From contig JAWWNJ010000050.1 in assembly GCA_037176885.1 (NCBI GenBank), positions 186,001 to 250,000 of the forward strand: a stretch of 64,000 nt of DNA. Direction: 5' to 3'. The position numbers and the translations under genes were made by a program. Source of the stretch: Favolaschia claudopus (taxonomy: Eukaryota > Basidiomycota > Agaricomycetes > Agaricales > Mycenaceae). Shown here one piece after another: positions 22,801 through 34,825 of this stretch. Every line of letters begins with the position of its first letter. Within the stretch, counting starts at the first letter, position 1. The notes under the pieces are model-generated. The model searched no databases and had not been told where the DNA came from. It saw only the letters and a program-made list of their open reading frames with translations.

Positions 22801-23770
22801 ATCCAAATCGAGTTCCATTTCTGCGATCCCTCGCGCTGAACTACATCTTCCATCGGCCTCATATTCAATTTCCGGGCAGATTTTGTCTCTGGTTCCGTTG
22901 GTATCATCACAACCCGACGTTCTATTTGCTTGGGACGGAGAGTTCATTTCATTCAGTTTGAAAAAGAAGAAGAGTTCGGGGGAGGAAATCAATCACAAAC
23001 GCAATCTACAGATCACAGTCTCGAGCCAACTCATTGGCTGTGACATTCAACAACAGGCTCGCGAGATCTCTGCCTCGGATTTCCGCGTTCCTGGTGCTAC
23101 CCGCGAAAGAACATGATCCTTCCTCAACTCGGATTTGACTGCTGCTTGGAACAAACTATGGATTACATTGCTCAATGATTCTTCCCTCCACGAGAAATTC
23201 CCCATATTTACAGGTGTATCCGAGGGCGCTTTTCCCTATCAAAGCTGTCTGTGATTGCTTTTCGTCACTGTTTACTATCTCATCCTTTATTGCAGACTCC
23301 GGCATTTACGCATCACCCATCGCAAACACGGTAATCGAGACATCAATTCGCGACCGCAACGCCTGTCGTATCTGCGGTAAAGCTGTGAAAGGCCCGGATC
23401 GCCAGCACCATGTTGGTGAGCACATTCTCAAAGCAATGCGGGGTGTACCAGAGGCGTCCATTAAGGTGCCAGTATGTCATTCATTTTAACCGTTAATAGT
23501 TTTGTGCTTATTCAGTCGAGGTCTCAACGTCCTACCCATGTGGCGCATGCGGAGGGACCTGTAGTATCTCCATCAAGAACAAGAAGGCAGACTCGGAATG
23601 CCCGTCCACCTACCCTTTCCTAATTTCGACAACAAAAAAATTCCTCGCAAGCCGACCATGTACAAATGTTCCTCTTGTCTGTCCTATGCAGGACTGCAAG
23701 CAGATACACTGGAAGTATAACTTTAAGCAGTTTCCAGTGTCCCTGTCTCTCCCGGACTCTAATCTTCAGT
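19885..23770 (+). pseudogene. P-element-like transposase pseudogene, multi-exon
   Basis: Exon pieces run 19960-20200 (LTKWKQETANDILASPLF), 20418-20990, 20975-21404, 21453-23116 and 23300-23770. Diagnostic stretches are SISTDGDHKRRLALF, DPKHIFKR before a 49-nt intron, WSKTSIHNLLHPSDGQHV, and LGDDVLEALFGRCRITGGH. The last resembles the L-x-QD-x-LE-x-FFG block of P-element/THAP9 transposases. The C-terminus has Cys/His clusters (ACRICGKAVKG with a downstream HH, YPCGACGGTC, CTNVPLVC). Defects are a frame change at a G6 run near 20975 and an in-frame TGA at 21530. Assignment to the P superfamily is inference from motif order; the family is otherwise an unannotated repeat type of mushroom genomes. 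Confidence 0.55.
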
Positions 23771-24640
23771 AGATCCTCTTCAATGGCATTCCTTCGGCCT
23801 ACATTGCACATATGGACGCACATTCAGCCCCTGGGCTTTCAACCAATGCACAGACTCATCGACTCGAAGTATCTCACACTTTTACTTTGAGACCGGTTCA
23901 TCGTCTCAACTTGTTTTTGTCATCGTCGCCTGTGACCTATGTCTTCTGTTGAGTTAAAGACAGGTCGTCGCTTTCGTCGTTCTCTGTCTGCAGACTCGCT
24001 CACCTCACCGCTCAGTTGCCAGTTTCAGTACTTTGCTTCATTGAAGGCTCTCATTCCATATCCTACGCGCTGTTCTTGCCCTGCGCAGTGGAACTCGTAG
24101 CTTCATTCTACTTTGGGGACTCGTCACATCTCTACAATCTTGCTACGGCTCGTTTCATTTGAACACCAAGCCTTCCCGGCCCTTAATGAGTAATTGCAGT
24201 CTCTCTCTCGCACCATCATCTATTGTTCTACTACTTACCCTAATTAAAAGTTGCTAGCGATTTACACGTCGGCCTCGGACTCAGTTGATTAAAAAACGCC
24301 GGAGAGTTCATCATCTCTCGGGTGCGGAATCTATCCTTCGAGCAAGCAAGGTGCCTTCCGACGTAGTCGGAGCTTCCTAGTTTGACATCACTTCTCGAAA
24401 CTGACCACGCCCGTCGTACTCCCGTCAAACGGACGGACGGAACGGACGGCACCCGTCCCGTCTGAGGTTGCAGAGAGGTGCTGGAAGGACGGGTCCGGAC
24501 GGCAGGGTGCCGTTTTTCCCGTTTTTCTGGCCGGAAACGGACGGAACGGACGGGTTGAAGCCCTAACCGCGTCTTCATCGTCTTTACTACCTTCACGCGT
24601 TATTTCTTTGCGGTTACCCTCTGCCCATCCTGTAACTTGA
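23771..24640. other. Unassigned; GC-rich inverted motifs
   Basis: Between 24414 and 24570 repeated CGGACGGAACGGACGG and its inverse CCCGTCCG surround a short loop and end at AGCCCTAAC. The same closing motif occurs near 26716 after similar GC-rich palindromes. This may be a small repeat family. No gene. Confidence 0.4.
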
Positions 24641-25330
24641 TGCCAGTGCATGTCATTGTCCTCCCTCGGCCACAAACACGACGTATTCTTCATCTGTCTG
24701 CTCTCCAGCGGCGGCGCGCAGCAACCCATACCGCTGTGATCGCTGTAGCTTTCTTTGCATCGCAATTGCTGGAAGGAAGCGTCCCAAGGCCTCTCAACAC
24801 CTCTATACTCACTGGACAACTGTGGCTGGATGAAATACTACTTGGCAACCCCGAACGCTGTCATGCACAGCTTGGCATGTCCGTCCTCGAATTCTCGCTG
24901 ATGTGGGCTGAGTTAGCGGTAATGGGTGGGCTGGAGGACAGTCGGTTCATGAGAGGGGAAGAGAAGCTGGCCATATTCGTCTATTTTATGGTACATGGGA
25001 GCAGTCAACGAGAACTACAGGAGAGATTCCAGCATTCCGGAGACACAATCAGTCGGTGCGTGCTTAGGAATTTTCCAGCTTCCTTCCTCTCTGACAAGTA
25101 GCTCAGCTACATCAACCAGTTCCTTGTAACGTTTACCTCTGACTTCTACGACAAATACGTCCCCGACCCTGTGGACGAAACCCCGGAAGAAATCCGATCT
25201 GATTCTCGCTTCTATCCGTACTTCACCTACGCTCGGGGCTCTGCCGATGGTGTTCATTTCGATTCCTATGTATTGGAGAATGATATTACTCGCTACTCGA
25301 CGGGTCCCCGCCTTTCGAGAGCTTGCCATC
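24640..25330 (+). pseudogene. PIF/Harbinger-like nuclease fragment
   Basis: The plus strand encodes a helix-turn-helix-like segment (LWLDEILLGNPERC, FMRGEEKLAIFVYFMVHGSSQRELQERFQHSGDTISR). After an in-frame stop region, it encodes FYPYFTYARGSADGVHF, which matches the first catalytic block (Y-x-x-GAIDGTH) of HARBI1-like nucleases. The rest of the catalytic domain is not readable, so the gene is truncated and out of frame. Confidence 0.6.
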
Positions 25331-25479
25331 GCAGATTTTTTTTTCGGCGCGCGAAGCGCCATTTTCTTGACTCAATGGGCCATCTTTTTGCTCTTACGCT
25401 CTGCTGCTGCCTCAGCTTTGTCATTCCTTTTTTTACAGCTCTCAATCGCGGTATTCCGTCTTGTGAGTTCGGCTCTATT

Positions 25480-26520
25480 TTACCGTCTGGCGTTGCGCTA
25501 TAAAGAGTATGGATGGGATCTGGGACTCCTGCCTCACAACTTCTCAAAATGTCTGACCAGTGCGCACAATAAGACACGCCGTGTCGGTCCGATCCAAAAC
25601 AGTGCTCCCACCCCCTCCACTCAGTCGACTTCCCCGCAGAGGGACTTCACTGCTCGCTATCGCGTAGAACGTCGGGGTGCTGTTGATGAGCTTCAAGACT
25701 ACTTCAACCTCCCGCGTGAAGACTTCATGGTCTGTGATCCAGTTCAGTGGTGGTTTGCGCGGAAGGCCTAATTTCCGAATCTTTACAAGTTGGCTCGAGA
25801 TTTAATGACAATCCCTGGCGCGCTCTTATTTCTTTCCCGAATGCATTCCAATAACTCTTCCCTGATTCTTCAGGCTCCGCTGTGGCTGTTGAACGCATTT
25901 TTTCCGGGCGCGCGATACGATTTCATTGCGTCGCGCCAGTCTCAAGCCCAACACCATCAGGACCTTAGGCCCCGCTTGGTGTCACGGCCTCGGAGGCAGA
26001 CCGCTGCGATGCCTTGGGTGTCACAGCAGATCACTCCCTCGGAGATCATTTCGCCCTCCGAGCTGTCATTCCGCAACTGTCTTCCAACCCGCCTTAGTCG
26101 GCGCTGAGCTATCTTTCCTCATCGACATCAACGACAACTGCCGCAAAATGCTATGATTGTCTGAGCGCTCTTTATTAAATAGTTACTCATGAATCTCCTC
26201 ATCTCAAAGCTTGAATCAGTTTTTATTTATTTCACTGGTCAATGTTTGCTGAAGGGCGGGATGCGGCGCAGTTGAACCGAGGAACGGCGGGAAGGACGAG
26301 AAAGTGGAAATGGCAACGAAATTGATGGGTCTAGATCTGGACCAAAGTCACAAGGCCGAATCACGCTCGGAAGAAGGCAGGGTGAGGTAAGGCAGACGCT
26401 TGTAATTTGGCTGGTGCTGCCTTCTCAGGCAGTGACACCGAGCGGGGCCTTAAGGCCTTAATGCTTGTCAAGCAACGTCTTCGTCATGCCCGTACCGCAA
26501 TCAAAGAGATCTTAGGATAG
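25480..26520 (+). pseudogene. hAT transposase C-terminal fragment, split by a MITE
   Basis: The plus strand reads DELQDYFNLPRED, then FPNLYKLARDLMTIPG, SAVAVERIFSG, LRRASLKPNTIRTL and MLVKQRLRHARTAIKEILG before a stop at 26518. This is the dimerisation domain that ends hAT transposases. Breaks are a 57-nt intron-like gap at 25818-25874 lacking a GT donor, a one-base loss near 25901, and a 490-bp insertion at 25968-26457. The N-terminal BED and catalytic parts are absent. Confidence 0.7.
25968..26457. mobile_element. 490-bp TIR element with TTA duplication
   Basis: It starts GGCCCCGCTTGGTGTCAC and ends with the inverse of GGCCCCGCTCGGTGTCAC plus an extra 8-bp block. TTA flanks both sides (25965-25967 and 26458-26460). 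Its removal restores the hAT frame. TTA duplication is typical of PIF/Harbinger-type MITEs. Confidence 0.75.
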
Positions 26521-27755
26521 TTTTCTGTCGTACTATACATCCTCAACTGTGTTTTTACTTCTGCCGTCGAAAGCCGTGATGCCGTTTACGGCTGTGCCGT
26601 GGCCCGTGCCGTCCCGTTGAGGGTTGACCTCCCTCTCTCGACGGCCGTATCAGAGACGGGCCGTGCTGTGGATTAGCCGTCGAATTGACGGCCGTGCCCG
26701 TCACGGGCACGGGTGGCGGCAGCCCTAACAGTGTTGGGTCAATAGCGTTTTCTAAAAAATTGGTGATTGCCATTATTTACAGGAATTGCTACTTTATGTC
26801 TGCTGTAAGTGACAACCGCTGGCTACATTGCTTCGAACAGCAAAACGGTTCTCGATTCCGCCTCTGCTTCGTCTTCGCCACTCTGCTGGTGGCTATCAGA
26901 GCATTGCTTACTGTTTGAATTTCAAGACGATGATCTTGAATTTCATGACATATACTTCTCACAGTGGACTCTATATAATAGATTTATCGACTGTCATAAA
27001 TCTTGTAGAGTCTGACTTGGTGAGACTAGTCCATTGCATAATGACGAGAAAATGACCGCCACGCTCACAGCGAGTACTTTGTTGGTGAGTTCACTGCTCG
27101 CTACTCCCATCAAGCTGGTCAGCAATATTTGCGTTGCAGCGCATAGAAGGTAAGAAAGTCAGTTTTCTCGACTCGTAAATTCTCTAACTTTCCCCACAGG
27201 TGCTAACTCTTGCGGCACTTAGGGAGAACCCCAGTAATCCAATTTCAACGCTCGAGGGGATCCTCAGCCCGGCGGGAGCGTGCGGTGGTGGGAGGGGAGG
27301 GGCAGTAGTATTTCATTCATGTAGTAAAATAGTGGCAATATAGGAAAATTCGATACCTCGCGATACCGCCCGATACTTATATGAAAGTGGTCCCATTATT
27401 CTAAACTCTGGAACCGTCGTGTATCCTGGGGTATCGGGACATATTGCGAGGCTGGTTTTAAGGAGGCAGCTCCATACCAGGCGAGGTTCGGCCGATACCC
27501 AGCGATACCTGCCGCGCCCGGGTTTTCACTGGGATTGAATCATCACAGTTCTTGTGATGATGAGTCATTCTACATAAGGCTGTAACTGTTCACACGGTCG
27601 GTGGCAGTATAAATAGTGTCATATATTCTCTTTGTACTTTAGTCCTTTCAATTCATTTCCCGAAGCTAACACTGCACCACCCAACCCCTTATCTCTGATC
27701 TGGGGCGCAAGTCTTTGATTGCCACAGGGAGTATCGGTTGTGTCCTGTCAAATAG
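26521..27755. other. Unassigned; GC palindromes and GATACC repeats
   Basis: GACGGCCGT and GGGCACGGG palindromes occupy 26580-26720. At 27345-27520 the motif CGATACC/GGTATCG recurs on both strands, suggesting another small inverted-repeat element. No gene recognised. Confidence 0.35.
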
Positions 27756-27770
27756 TTTAAAATAAGAAAA

Positions 27771-28157
27771 ATAGGACCACCAACTGAAGGCTGGGAAGGT
27801 GTACAACCAGATTGGATTCCTATTCTTCCGAGAACAGCAGAATGGGAATCTAATGGACTGCCATTATCACGAGCACAATTCCCTCTGACTCTAGCACGGG
27901 CAATTACCATTCACAAAAGTCAGGGTCTAACGGTCGAGAAAGCAGTGATTGATCTGGGTAGACAAGACTTTGCTCCTGGCCTGTCATTTGTTGCAATCTC
28001 AAGGGTAAAAACATTGAAGGGAATAGCTTTTTGTTCACCTTTTGTTCTGGAAAGATTGCAGCGACCAAATGAGACTGCAGTTCGGCAGATGCTTAGGGCT
28101 GATATGGAGCGTAGAGAGATTCTTGGTTTCAAACTGAACACCTATGGTTTTGACTAG
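27771..28157 (+). pseudogene. Helitron/PIF1-like helicase C-terminal fragment
   Basis: A 128-codon frame carries LTLARAITIHKSQGLTVEKA (helicase motifs V/VI region of PIF1-type SF1 helicases) and GLSFVAISRVKTLKGIAF. It then has a terminal extension to a stop. Only the last part of the helicase is present; a stop lies just upstream. In fungi such fragments usually derive from Helitron RepHel proteins. Confidence 0.7.
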
Positions 28158-28392
28158 TCTCGTAACAAGACTTTGTATACTCTTTTGAAGATAGTCGTTC
28201 AAGCGTATATAAAGTCTTGGATTTGTCGGGGGGTCACTGAGGAGCGACATCCATCGATGATGAACAGGTCGGCATGATGACGGCTGCCCGTTTTGGAAGA
28301 ATCCACTTGAAAAGGAAGTACGTCCGAGACGCGCTCGCCACCGCTCACTTTGCAACTAACTCGCGTCCCGTCGCGTTTTTCGTTATTCAGAG

Positions 28393-28640
28393 GAAACCCA
28401 CTCAGCACAAGTGGGTAGACCCACTCGGGCTGAGTCGGTGAAGTACTTGCAGGGAGTGGGTACCCCCTCGACCGGAGTGGGTGACCCACTCGCCGTGAGT
28501 AGGGATCCCTACTCATGTCGAGTAGGTTTTGGCAATTATTTAACTCCTATTGAGTGGGTCACCCACTTGGGCGGAGTGGGTTCACCTACTCGATGGGAGT
28601 GCGCCAACCTACTCAATCCGAGAGGGTTTTCACTCGATCA
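28393..28640. repeat. Cluster of GAGTGGGT/ACCCACTC palindromes
   Basis: About a dozen copies of ACCCACTC, CCTACTC or their inverses are packed in 250 bp. Several form near-perfect palindromes, such as GAGTGGGTGACCCACTC near 28476 and GAGTAGGGATCCCTACTC near 28497. This may be the core of a small foldback element or a protein-binding array. Confidence 0.6.
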
Positions 28641-31500
28641 AAGTGCGTTAAATAAATGTATTCCGGCCACCTATATACATCTATATATATCACCATGTAT
28701 CGACCCATCCCACCCTCTTCTCACCGCAATTCCATTCAGGGCAGGCTGAAATGGGAAAGGTCAGTAAATGAAATAGGGTGAGAACAAACACGAACCGGCG
28801 ACATGCACACAAGCTATTTCCGAGGCGGCAGTTTGGCGCCACACTGCACGGGCAGAGCGAACCTAGGAAAGAAATAAGTCAGCGAGGCGGAAAAGAGAGC
28901 GAATAAAGAGAGCCAACAAATTTAAGCTGTGAATCGAAGCCGTAGGAAATTCTGATTAGTTCCAACTTTGCTTGAGTTCAGACAACACACTCACCACACC
29001 GGCAGGCTTGAAGGGAAAGAAAAAAAGCAGGCATTTACCGGAAACACGCTGGTATTGAATAGTTCTTCGAGTCAGCGTACCAGTTTACCAATTTGAAAGA
29101 ACCTGACGCACGGGAAAAACGGTGAAAACAGACTATGTGCGTTCGATTGAACGGATCTGGAACAAAACGAGTCAAGCAAAGAGCCGGCGGAGTAAACGTA
29201 CCGGCGCTCGTTGAACAATTGGATAACCGATCGACACTGATTTGAACTAAAATCTGGTTGAGTTCTACAGGAAGACGAGAATGCCGAAGGCAAGATACCG
29301 CACCGTTACGTTCAAGTTTCAACTCCAATCCCTAATCACTATAGACAAATCAATCTATGATTCTTTGCTTACAAATTCAGTCTTACCTGAATTGCGATCC
29401 GCTGAACTTGGTATCAATTCAAAGTGAGGGAACGATATGAGCAACAGAAGAACAGAATAATCTCTGATTGACGTACCGTATTTGTGAATCGAAGGCCACA
29501 GAGGCACACTGGATTACACAGAAAGTTGTCAATAAGTAGAATAAGATCAAGTTTCGGCTGACCGGTGTCCTTCGCGCGGAATGGTTGAGATTGGGAACTT
29601 AGCCAGAACCATACTAGAAATATCAAGTCCTGACTTGGTCCCGAGGGGTCCAAACAATAAAACAGACGTAACGTATAAGATTAAATCGAGCTTGCTGGTT
29701 CGAGCCCTGCGGACTTTAGGAAGTTGGCCTCGAAGAACATCTGGAGACATACACGCGTTCATCAGCATGCCTACGTGGAAGAAGTGGAATAATATTTACT
29801 CACGCGCGAGTGTCACAAAGCCTATAGAGTGAGATAACTAGAGTCGCCTCACCTCGCGACCACTCAGCATATTTACGTTGAACACGTGGAGGGGAGAACC
29901 GCTACCTTGTACGAATGTGCAGCTGTGCATTCACCAAACGGCTTGAGAAAAATGCAAGTAGAACGAAATTCCACTTACCGGTTTAGTGAAGTGCGATATT
30001 GAGGATTGCATTCACTCGTTCATTCGCATCGAGTGATAAACTAAAATGAGCAGTCAGTTGAAGTGATGATGCGGGTGGAAATCATCTCACCGGAGACCAT
30101 TAAATTTATTTAACAACGATCAACGATTAATCGGGTAGTGCTCACCTTGGTCAAAACTGACCGTGTCCAGCCCTCATCATGATCAGGCTACGAAAGTGGC
30201 ATGAGAGATTCTGCATATGGGTTACGCGGCGAAAACGGAAACACTTACCGCAATTGGGTGAAGACTTGATGGATGAGAGTTTGAGTAAATTGCTAACGTT
30301 GAGCGTAGAGTAAACTCACCTGATTACGCAGACCAGATCGTACGAGCCAGAGCGCGGTGGCGGATGCGCGCAGTTGATCTGCATACGTCGGTGAGTAAGT
30401 CTTTTCGTTTGTTCCCGTCAATAACGAATGAACTCACCATAATTTGAATTTCTAGCGCATTTGCGAGCGAGTCGGCGTGCGGAGTGCTGAGACGGCGTCG
30501 TGGTATTAACGAGGGCGACTGTGTCTTGCTTGGGAAAGTGATGTTAATAAGGCGCGGAATGGAGGAAGGGGTTTTTGACGCACCTAGGGTAAGTACACGT
30601 CGGCGGCGGCGTTGGAGTCGTTGACTCGAAGCGAGCGGGTCGGTGTCGATTGGCGGACTTGCGGTGTGCAGATGTAGTGAACGGCGGGGCTACGAGAGGA
30701 GGAGACGCAGGGCACCTGCGCATGGACTTCAGTTCAAACATGAATAAGTATAATAGAGCGTAAAAGTAACGCCGACATTCGCCGAGAGGCGACGACGACA
30801 AGCGCATAGGGCCTACGGTAAGGCCCAGCGCGCTCCGCCGTCGACTCCCGACATAGTGGGTTAGGTTGGGGAAGAAAGAAATTGGGCAGGAAGGGGAAAT
30901 CAAAGAAAACAACAAAAAGTCGAGTTTGGGCCTCACCTGGCTTTCCCGATAGACTTCCAACCATATGGAGTCCTCCAACGATCATCCTGATAGACAAAGT
31001 CGCAGATTTGAAGCGTCGGGGAACGTTCAATCGAGAGCTTGGATAAGATTTGCCCCAAAAAACTTGGCACCGGCCGGTGTGGCTTGGATATTGCCAAAGA
31101 CGGCTTGATTAGAGCCCAAAAGCGGTGGAATAGAAGCATAGGGCACAGTACCATTGGTTCAACATGTCCCAACCTCCATAGCCGGTTCTCCTGCGTCGCC
31201 ACGCGTCCTTGTTGGTGAAGGAGTCGAAATTTCGTAGTTGTCCTTAGAACTCGGCGAGAGGAGGCGCTGGCCGCCTGAAAGTGAGGGAGGGCATCGGGTA
31301 AGAGTCATTAATGCTGGATCAATGCAGAAGAAGCGTTGAAACGCGAGGGCAGGGCGAGAGAAGAAGAGAAGATGAGGGAAAACGGAGAGACGCGTCGGGT
31401 CACGCCGTGACGTCACGCGATTCACACGCTCGAACGTTCTTCTGCTCCCTCGAAATATGTCGCCAGCACGTCCCAAAAGGTCTGGATAATTTTAACACCG
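28641..31500 (-). other. Splice-donor-rich tract, function unknown
   Basis: No family is recognised, but the minus strand carries at least a dozen strong GTNNGT-type donors (near 28990, 29036, 29390, 29808, 29976, 30245, 30319, 30437 and others) at 40-300 bp spacing. Plausible branch and AG acceptor signals follow. Some implied exons would be under 20 nt (for example about 16 nt near 30250). Open frames are short. It could be a decayed multi-exon gene or an untranslated transcript. Confidence 0.3.
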
Positions 31501-31837
31501 AAAGCGTATCTCAGCCTGAATTTTTTAAGCCAGGGAGAAATCTCTCTAAAAAACATGACCTATGTGTACTTGAGTGAAGATAATGACTTCCTACTCTCGA
31601 GGAATCGGGTTTGTAACCGTCACTTCCCTATTTGGTAAGTGCAACTTGCCAAGGTTCCTCCGGGCCAGAGAAAGCATATCTCATCCTGGTTTTTTTCTTT
31701 CAGGAGTAAAACTATATTGAGAACATGATGTAGAGGTATCTGAGTGAGTATGACCGCCTACCCGTCTCCGAGAATCCGGTTCGTACCACCTCTTCCCTTT
31801 TCGGGAAGTTCAACTTGCCAAAGTTCGTACGGCACAT
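31501..31837 (+). repeat. Tandem duplication, two ~170-bp units
   Basis: Units 31501-31670 and 31671-31837 share AAAGCNTATCTCA at the start and AACTTGCCAA near the end. They diverge moderately between. A third partial start follows at 31838. Confidence 0.65.
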
Positions 31838-32050
31838 AGAAGCAATATCTTGCGCAAAATTGCCGAGTTCAGTTACAAGTTCAATATCAACTACATGCTT
31901 GAAGAGCCACAAGATAGTACACTTGATGCAAAAGTACAAACAGACGGAATTATGAAGCTTCCTTCTTTGATTTGGAACGCGTGCCATAGTCGGAAGTCAC
32001 AGGGTTTGGTTTGGAGGCCTGGAGTCAAGCTCAGGAAGCGTATTATCAAG

Positions 32051-34825
32051 CTAAAGACTACTCACCGCTCTCGCTAGCTTCGCCGCAGGTCTGGATTCCT
32101 TCTTTCTCAGCTTCTTCGGTTTGACCTGGACATAGCTCAGTATCGGTAAACGGATACGGAAAATTACCTCTTCAAAGTCAGCCGGAGAAAGCTTGAATCC
32201 ATTGGGCGGTGAAGATGTCGCCTTTTCTGATTTTGATTTTGGCACAACAGGCTTTGGCTTCTGGAAAGACCCGAGCGGTGGTCAGCAACAATCCTGCAGA
32301 AGTTTGATTGAACACGTATCGGTCTCGGTCTACGTTCTTGCGGCAGGGAAAGGTATGTCTCGTCCGGGTTCAGAAGCTTGGATGCCTTGATATTTCGGTG
32401 GTGTAGAGCGTCAAGAACAGGGTCCTCGTCGTCGTCCGCTTGCGTAAGATCACCGTAGTCCTGATTTTGATCGCGGTCAAAGTTAGCATCTTCGAAATCA
32501 CAGTCCATATCAAGCGCTATAAGTAATGTAGCAGTATGCGGTGCAAGGATGAAGGAAATCAAATCGTCCAGTTCTATGAGCTCGCAGTCGGGATCACATT
32601 CGTCGAAAGCATCGGGATTGTCTTCGATGATAGAATCCAGAGTATGATAAAGGTTCGCGGCGAGGCTGTCTGCTTCTGAAGCCATGATGCGTTTCAAGGT
32701 GGATTGAAGGAGCAGGGACCCTTTTGGGCCATAGCTACGCGATGTGAGGGATTGTAAAATAAAAATGATGGACGCAAAGTGCTTACTTACAATCCACAGC
32801 GTGCTTGCAGGAGCGCATTAGTATAGTCTTTTTTGGACGAAGCTTTTGAAAAAGCGTATATGTTGCTATTGATACACTCCAGGAATGTCGTCCAGATCTC
32901 TGACTCCTCGAGCGTTTTCTTATCGGTGATCATTGCCAAGATCTCGGGCGCGCGTTTCAGTATTCGGGAATGAATGAGATTCCAGTCAATCGTTACTGGC
33001 CAGTGGTGTTTTTCTGCGAGAGAAACGAGGTATTCGTGATTCAATTCCTTTTTGATGGTGCTGCAGATCTCAAGCTCAAGCCAGTTAACACCAGTTCCAG
33101 TCTCGCCGACTTCGTTGATCAAAGCTTGTTGGCGTTCAAAAAGCCCGAGGATTTGAGTGTTGGGTTCGTTCGGCAGCTGGCAGCAGATCATCGCAGGGAA
33201 GAGAGGGACAAGAAGGTGGCAGATCAGACCATTGAAGCGGCGTGGGTTCTTCTTCGTCAGAGTCTTCGAGGTGGGGCGGCATAACCGTTTTAACCTGCGA
33301 GAATGAGAGATGTTCGTGGAAATGGTCAGACTCACTTTCTTGATCAGCGGTGGGCTCTCTGGCTCTTTCTTGGCCTTACGTTTGATACCATTCTCGTGTT
33401 TTGTCTGCAGATGCGGAGTCTTTCAGTACCGCAAAGAGATATCCTTGGAATACACACCGTGGTTTTAGGTTTCGGTGCAGCATGGGAAGCCTGGGGAAGT
33501 GTCATTAGCGCAAGCAGCTCACGCCCAAGAAACTGGACAACCGAACGTACATCCTTACGAGTTTCAATGACCGGCTTTTTATCATTCTCCTTGTCATCGT
33601 CCTCAACCGCCTTTCTTCTTCGTTCGGAAGTAGCCTGCAGTATTTATTTCCGTTAGCACATGACTTTGGACGCTCTGTGAGTCTGGAAAGCGTACCGGTT
33701 TGCGTTTTTTTGGTGGCTCTGGTTCGGCATCTTCATTTCCTTTGATTTTCTTGTTACCAGAAGCTTTCTAGAGGATGTATGGCCGCTCAGGGAAAACATC
33801 CGCCACGAAAACGGTTGGAAAACTCACAAGTTTGCTCTTCTTGAGCGCCGATTTCACCACCTCCTCCTCCTCCTCTGAATCGTCTATTACTTGTCTTGCC
33901 CGCTTCCGGGGCTGTTTCACCACGACTTCGGCCTGTTTCTGTCGATATGATGGTTTGCGTCAAGCAGGTCAGCGGAATAGGTACACACCTTAATTTTCGT
34001 CTGAGGAATCGCGTATGTCATTGTTTTAATGAGAGCGGGTTGATAAAAGCTGTGATAAAACATACCTGCTTGCTTCCCAACGGTGCCTCGTCCTCCTCTT
34101 CTGTCTCAGACTCAACCCGCTTACGCTTCGACTTCAAGGGCCGCTTCTCCTCTTAAACTGCCTCGTCATCCGCGTCGGAGTCCTCATCCAAACCCTCCCC
34201 CGCCTTTCTATCCTTTTCCTCCGCAAGCTTCTCAAGCTTGAAACGCGTGCGGCGGCGATTTTGTGAGTTTCTCAGATACTTGGTGATGATATCCCTGGCG
34301 GGCCAATACCCGGCAAACCTGCGAAAATAGCCGATTTTTGTTGCGATCTAAGAATATTGAGCATGAAATTTGCCAATAAAGAAACGACGAACAATCTCCA
34401 AAGTTCTATCCACGGCCCCAGGTTCTTGCTCGGAAATGGTTTTTTGAACATCAAGGTTCGAGTTGGTTACATCCTCAACCATTGACTTGAAAACAGCCTT
34501 GAACAAGGGCACCGGAGAAGGAGGGAAAGAAAGAAGGTAACAAACATAAAGCCTATTATAACGCTCGCTGTCGTCCTCCAGTCCCATAGCATTCTGCCGT
34601 TCCTGCGTCTCCTTTGGGCTTTGGAATAAGTTTTCGACGCTCAGGTGCCGCCTTCTTGACAAGCTGCGCATTCTCGGGATTGAGACGTGCTGGTGGGGGC
34701 TCGGATTCAGGGAAGCGGGGAGGCCTTGCATGAAGAACTTGCCAATTTCCCTATCTTTCCGTTTGTTCTCTTCCTGAAGCTGCTTGAGTGTCTCTGCCGC
34801 GGTGATCCTCTTCTTCACATTCATG
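32051..34825 (-). pseudogene. RTC4-like domain protein, multi-exon, with in-frame stop
   Basis: Minus-strand pieces read from ATG 34825 (basic, coiled, MNVKKRITAAETLKQLQEE). A highly charged middle follows (FAGYWPARDIITKYLRNSQ, then many Lys/Glu runs typical of nuclear proteins). Then come LNHEYLVSLAEKHHWPVTIDW and ILAMITDKKTLEESEIWTTFL (33050-32880), and finally ELIELDDLISFILAPHTATLLI with YGDLTQADDDEDPVLDAL (32600-32400). The last blocks resemble the RTC4-like domain described in fungi, by recollection. An in-frame TAA at 34153-34155 lies in the charged middle unless it is spliced out. Exon borders are not fully resolved, so this may be two genes. Confidence 0.45.

Noticed and set aside
28393..28640. 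CRISPR array
   Set aside because: The repeats are short palindromes with irregular spacing and no uniform spacers, and the genome is eukaryotic.
33303..34156. Plus-strand frames across the charged region
   Set aside because: They are Ser/Phe-rich mirror images of Glu/Lys-rich minus-strand coding sequence.
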